From the NCBI GenBank assembly GCA_027186245.1, contig CP114481.1, forward strand, positions 55,002,569-55,066,568: a DNA stretch of 64,000 bases, written 5' to 3'. Numbering within the stretch: position 1 is the stretch's first letter; every line of letters starts with the position of its first letter. Shown one piece after another: positions 61,021 through 64,000 of the stretch. The DNA comes from Coriaria nepalensis (lineage: Eukaryota > Streptophyta > Magnoliopsida > Cucurbitales > Coriariaceae). The notes beneath the pieces were generated by a model. The model did no database searches and was not told the origin of the DNA. It saw only the letters and a list, made by a program, of their open reading frames with translations. A program made the position numbers and the translations under genes.

Positions 61021-63466
61021 AATGTATAACCTTCAGGATTCAATAGATGAAAGGTCTAACATTTAGCGTCTAATCATGATTGTTCAATGCCTCCTCAAAC
61101 CAAAACCAACAAAATGAACAAATACCAACCAGCCAAAACTATTAAGTACAACCATTCATTCAACTAAATTGCAATAACCAACAAAAATCATTTATTTCTT
61201 TTATCATATTTCTAAATGTCACCTCATTATAGATACATCGGGAATTTAAGAAATATAAATATCATTTCTTTAGATTTTCCTGATTTTTTTTTTATTTTTA
61301 TAAATTCATTCTTTTTTCGGTACTGAATGATTTGAAAGAGCTATTATAAACAAAATAAAAATAAAATGAACCCAAAATATGAGGAAATTTCAAAAATAGT
61401 TCAAAAACGTATTATAAAGCTTACCTAAAGGTTTATCTATCTCTAAGCTATTCACATTCGATTACAAACTTTGCAAACGGATCTAACCAAAATTTAGGTC
61501 GGTCGAAATGAAAAATGATGAAAAATGGAGGAAAAATAAATACCCTTGATGGACACCTTGCAGGTTAGAGTATTCCTATAGTAACACATGTTATTGTTGT
61601 TTGGTTAGTATGGAAGAGATCATTAACATTATTTCACACTATTTTATTTATCAGTTGAGCAAGAGGTCATTTTAGTCATTCACATTTTAACTTTTTTTTT
61701 TTTTTGGTAAAGAGTAGGCTAATATCACTAATAAAAAAGAAAGTGTGGTTGGATTTCTAATTTTTTACTTGCCACACATCCTGATATCCTATGACGTATG
61801 CACACAAAAATGGCTTTGCCTTTGCATTGCAAATGTCACCTTTGATTCCCTTGTAAGGTTACTTGAACCATTAAAATAAGAAAAGAATAAGCACCCAAAA
61901 GGCCAAAGTGGAGATCCCATTCCCATTCAAAAGGGATGGAGCACTTTGGACCACCTAGAATGATAAAAAATTCAAGCAATTTAGAATCTTACTACAACTT
62001 GCACGTGTTGAAATAACTAAAAACTTAAGCTTCACGTGATCAAGTATGGAACATCTCTTTTATCTGGTCTAGACTCTAGGCATCGTGTTCATCGAATCTA
62101 ATCAACGTATTTGTTTAAGTCCCTTATCACTAACAGAGGCTCACACTCATCTGCCAATTGCAGCCAAACAGCTTTAGATTCAAATTCGCATGATTAAAAG
62201 TGCTCTTGTTTTGAACTTTCTCATTATCTTAATAAGACACGACAATAAGCCTATATGTTTTATCCGTGATGCCATGTGCATATACTCGATATTGACTACT
62301 ACTAACCAACAATTTTTTTAGTGTTTTTTTTTTTTTTTTCTTATTTTTGGTCCTTAATGAAAAGGTTGCTGATGCTCAAAGCTTCCTTGACCGTTGTCAT
62401 AGTTTTCCAAAGGGTTAGTACATATTATTTGATACGAACTATGTCAAGATAAATAAAGACGTACAACTTGAATATAGATTAGATTCCTAATCTAAATAAA
62501 TACATTTCATTATTTTTTAAGAAAGAATTAAACCTTCTATTCCAAAAGGGTTTCATATTTTGGATCAATATATTTAGTATCGGTTTTAGAATTTCGATAT
62601 GATCGGATAAATTGTATAATAAGAAAAATTATTAAGTGTGTAAAGGTGAAATTTTTAGAATATTGTGAACTTAAATTATATATTTATAATAAAATTTATA
62701 TACAAATTTTTTATATTTTAATTTAATTGAGTAGAAACTTAAATTTTAAAAATTTTGAATTGATCTGATAGAAATTTAAAGAAACTGAAAATTGAGAGAA
62801 TAGGAGATAATACACCTAAATCCACCTAAATCCATCCACCACTAAATACATTTCAACCGATATGTACAAGTTTCATACTCCGCAAATTTTCCTTCAGACA
62901 GGCGTGTGGCTCCCACAAGCAACGGGACAGAACATATTATTAAAGCTTGTGAGGGTCTTCAGGCCTCCTCGTTCATGGGACATCATTGGATTAAAACTAG
63001 TGACCCTCTTTCTGTTGGGCTCCACCTAGCTCGCTTACACGTTTGCGCCTCTACTCAAGACGTCGTTTGACCTTATGACAGTCTGTACGACATAATGCGG
63101 CAACTCCAAGCTACATGAGCAAACATGCGATGGTGCGAAGTAGAAGCTTTTATTGAGCTTTCGAATCCCAAAAGGGCCGAGAAAATCTAAACAAAACCAT
63201 ACGTCTCATGCTCTCGTCAGTACAATTATACAGTGACCACCCACTTCTTCTGAGCAGAGAGAGAGAGAGAGAGAGAGAGGAGTCAACCCCTAAAAAATTG
63301 TTGATTTAGGATCGGGACATGCGATGGTGAAGGAGGAGATAACTTTTTTTTCCTTTTTTTGATGGAAACTTCGGTTTGGTGAAGTACAAAGCCTCTTATT
63401 CTGTACTTCCTTTGCAGTACATGCAAATTTGGTTGCTCACCCGATTTTCCTACTATAATCTGGGCT
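61021..63466. other. AT-rich intergenic region upstream of the last gene
   Basis: No gene supported. GA repeats at about 63258-63280 and T-runs lie near the right end. Confidence 0.5.
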
Positions 63467-63474
63467 TATAAATA
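63467..63474 (+). promoter_or_regulatory. TATA box of the gene at the right edge
   Basis: GGGCTTATAAATATTGGG contains a consensus TATAAATA. The transcription start would be near 63500. A 5' UTR intron follows, with donor GGGAG/GTAAGATC at 63766 and acceptor ACCAG/GGAGG ending at 63869. Confidence 0.65.
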
Positions 63475-63895
63475 TTGGGTCTTCAGCAATTTGTATCGGT
63501 AAAAGTTAAAACAAAGACCGAGGTGGGTCTTTTTTTCTGGGGGGGATTTTTTTTTTATTTTAAATTTTCTCGGTCTTTTGCTGTGATTGTAGCTTATAAG
63601 GAATCAGAAGCTAGAACACTCAATTGGGTTTTGTGGGAAATTTTTGTGGGTTCCCCTTCTCAAGAGTCAACGCTGAAGAAGATAAGCATCTGTTTTTGTC
63701 AAAGAAGCCGTCTTTTCTTCTGATTAGCTGAGGAAGAAGAAGAAGAAGAAGAGAGAAATTGGGAGGTAAGATCTTTTATGGGATTGTGTTTATACTACCA
63801 ATCTTTTTACTTTCTCGTTGACATCATATTTTCTGAAACTGTTGTTCCTGAAAAACTGAAATGGACCAGGGAGGAGATAACTTTATTATTCCCAA

Positions 63896-64000
63896 ATGGG
63901 GAATACAACAAATTTAGAAGAAACCCAAGAGATAGAGGCTTTTGAATCAGCAGACATTGAAGAAATCACTAGAGAAGATTCAGACGATGTGAAAAGAATC
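63896..64000 (+). CDS. N-terminal part of an unidentified protein (runs off the window)
   Basis: After the 5' UTR intron, the ATG at 63896 opens a frame of 35 codons to the window edge: MGNTTNLEETQEIEAFESAD, then IEEITREDSDDVKR. The piece is very acidic, rich in Glu and Asp, and has no domain I recognise. An earlier ATG at 63861 lies inside the proposed intron and would give only a short frame. TATA box, leader and splice signals support a real gene, but the product cannot be named. Confidence 0.6.
   Translation, partial: MGNTTNLEETQEIEAFESADIEEITREDSDDVKRI

Noticed and set aside
63861..63917. ATG at 63861 as the start of the last gene or as an upstream ORF
   Set aside because: It lies in the proposed 5' UTR intron and ends after 18 codons.
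1..64000. CRISPR array, prokaryotic operon or phage genes
   Set aside because: All evidence points to plant nuclear DNA; no spaced direct repeats of CRISPR type or operon-like packing.

Overview
The window is nuclear DNA of a flowering plant, most likely a core eudicot. The genes are intron-rich with GT-AG junctions, the intergenic DNA is AT-rich, and the proteins belong to plant families: Dof, ATXR6, ankyrin-type acyl-CoA-binding protein and OPT transporter. One hairpin is of the miR479/miR171 type known from woody dicots. I cannot name the species. The gene models below were assembled exon by exon; for each intact gene the reading phase closes across every junction.

Left part (1-24 kb): an ankyrin acyl-CoA-binding protein gene (minus), an orphan exon of shikimate dehydrogenase, a tRNA-Gly(CCC), a decayed Ty3/gypsy element, a WD40 protein gene (minus), the H3K27 monomethyltransferase gene ATXR6 (minus) and, divergent from it, a MUT-7-like 3'-5' exonuclease gene (plus). 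The ATXR6/exonuclease intergenic region is only 278 bp and holds three E2F-type sites close to the ATXR6 start.

Middle (24-42 kb): a Dof transcription factor gene, a decayed Ty1/copia element with both LTRs recognisable, a Yippee-like gene fragment, a nuclear-speckle-type RRM protein gene, an OPT oligopeptide transporter gene, and a MIR479/MIR171-like hairpin (minus) with its own TATA box.

Right part (42-64 kb): a large broken copy of the Sec39-domain MAG2-interacting protein 2 (MIP2/NBAS) gene, a short F-box-family gene with a reduced F-box, an MFSD5-like major facilitator gene (minus), the retromer subunit gene VPS26 (minus), then about 6 kb of AT-rich non-coding DNA with satellite-like arrays. 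The promoter and first codons of a further plus-strand gene run off the right edge.

The genes do not form one pathway. ATXR6 and its divergent neighbour may share cell-cycle control. VPS26 and the MIP2 relic both concern endomembrane traffic, but the relic cannot make its protein. The window is notable for gene debris (SDH exon, Yippee fragment, MIP2 relic, reduced F-box gene) between healthy genes. I did not find a clearly new molecular system. The strongest items for follow-up are the MIR479-like gene, the E2F cluster in the bidirectional promoter, and the array at 59.5-61 kb.
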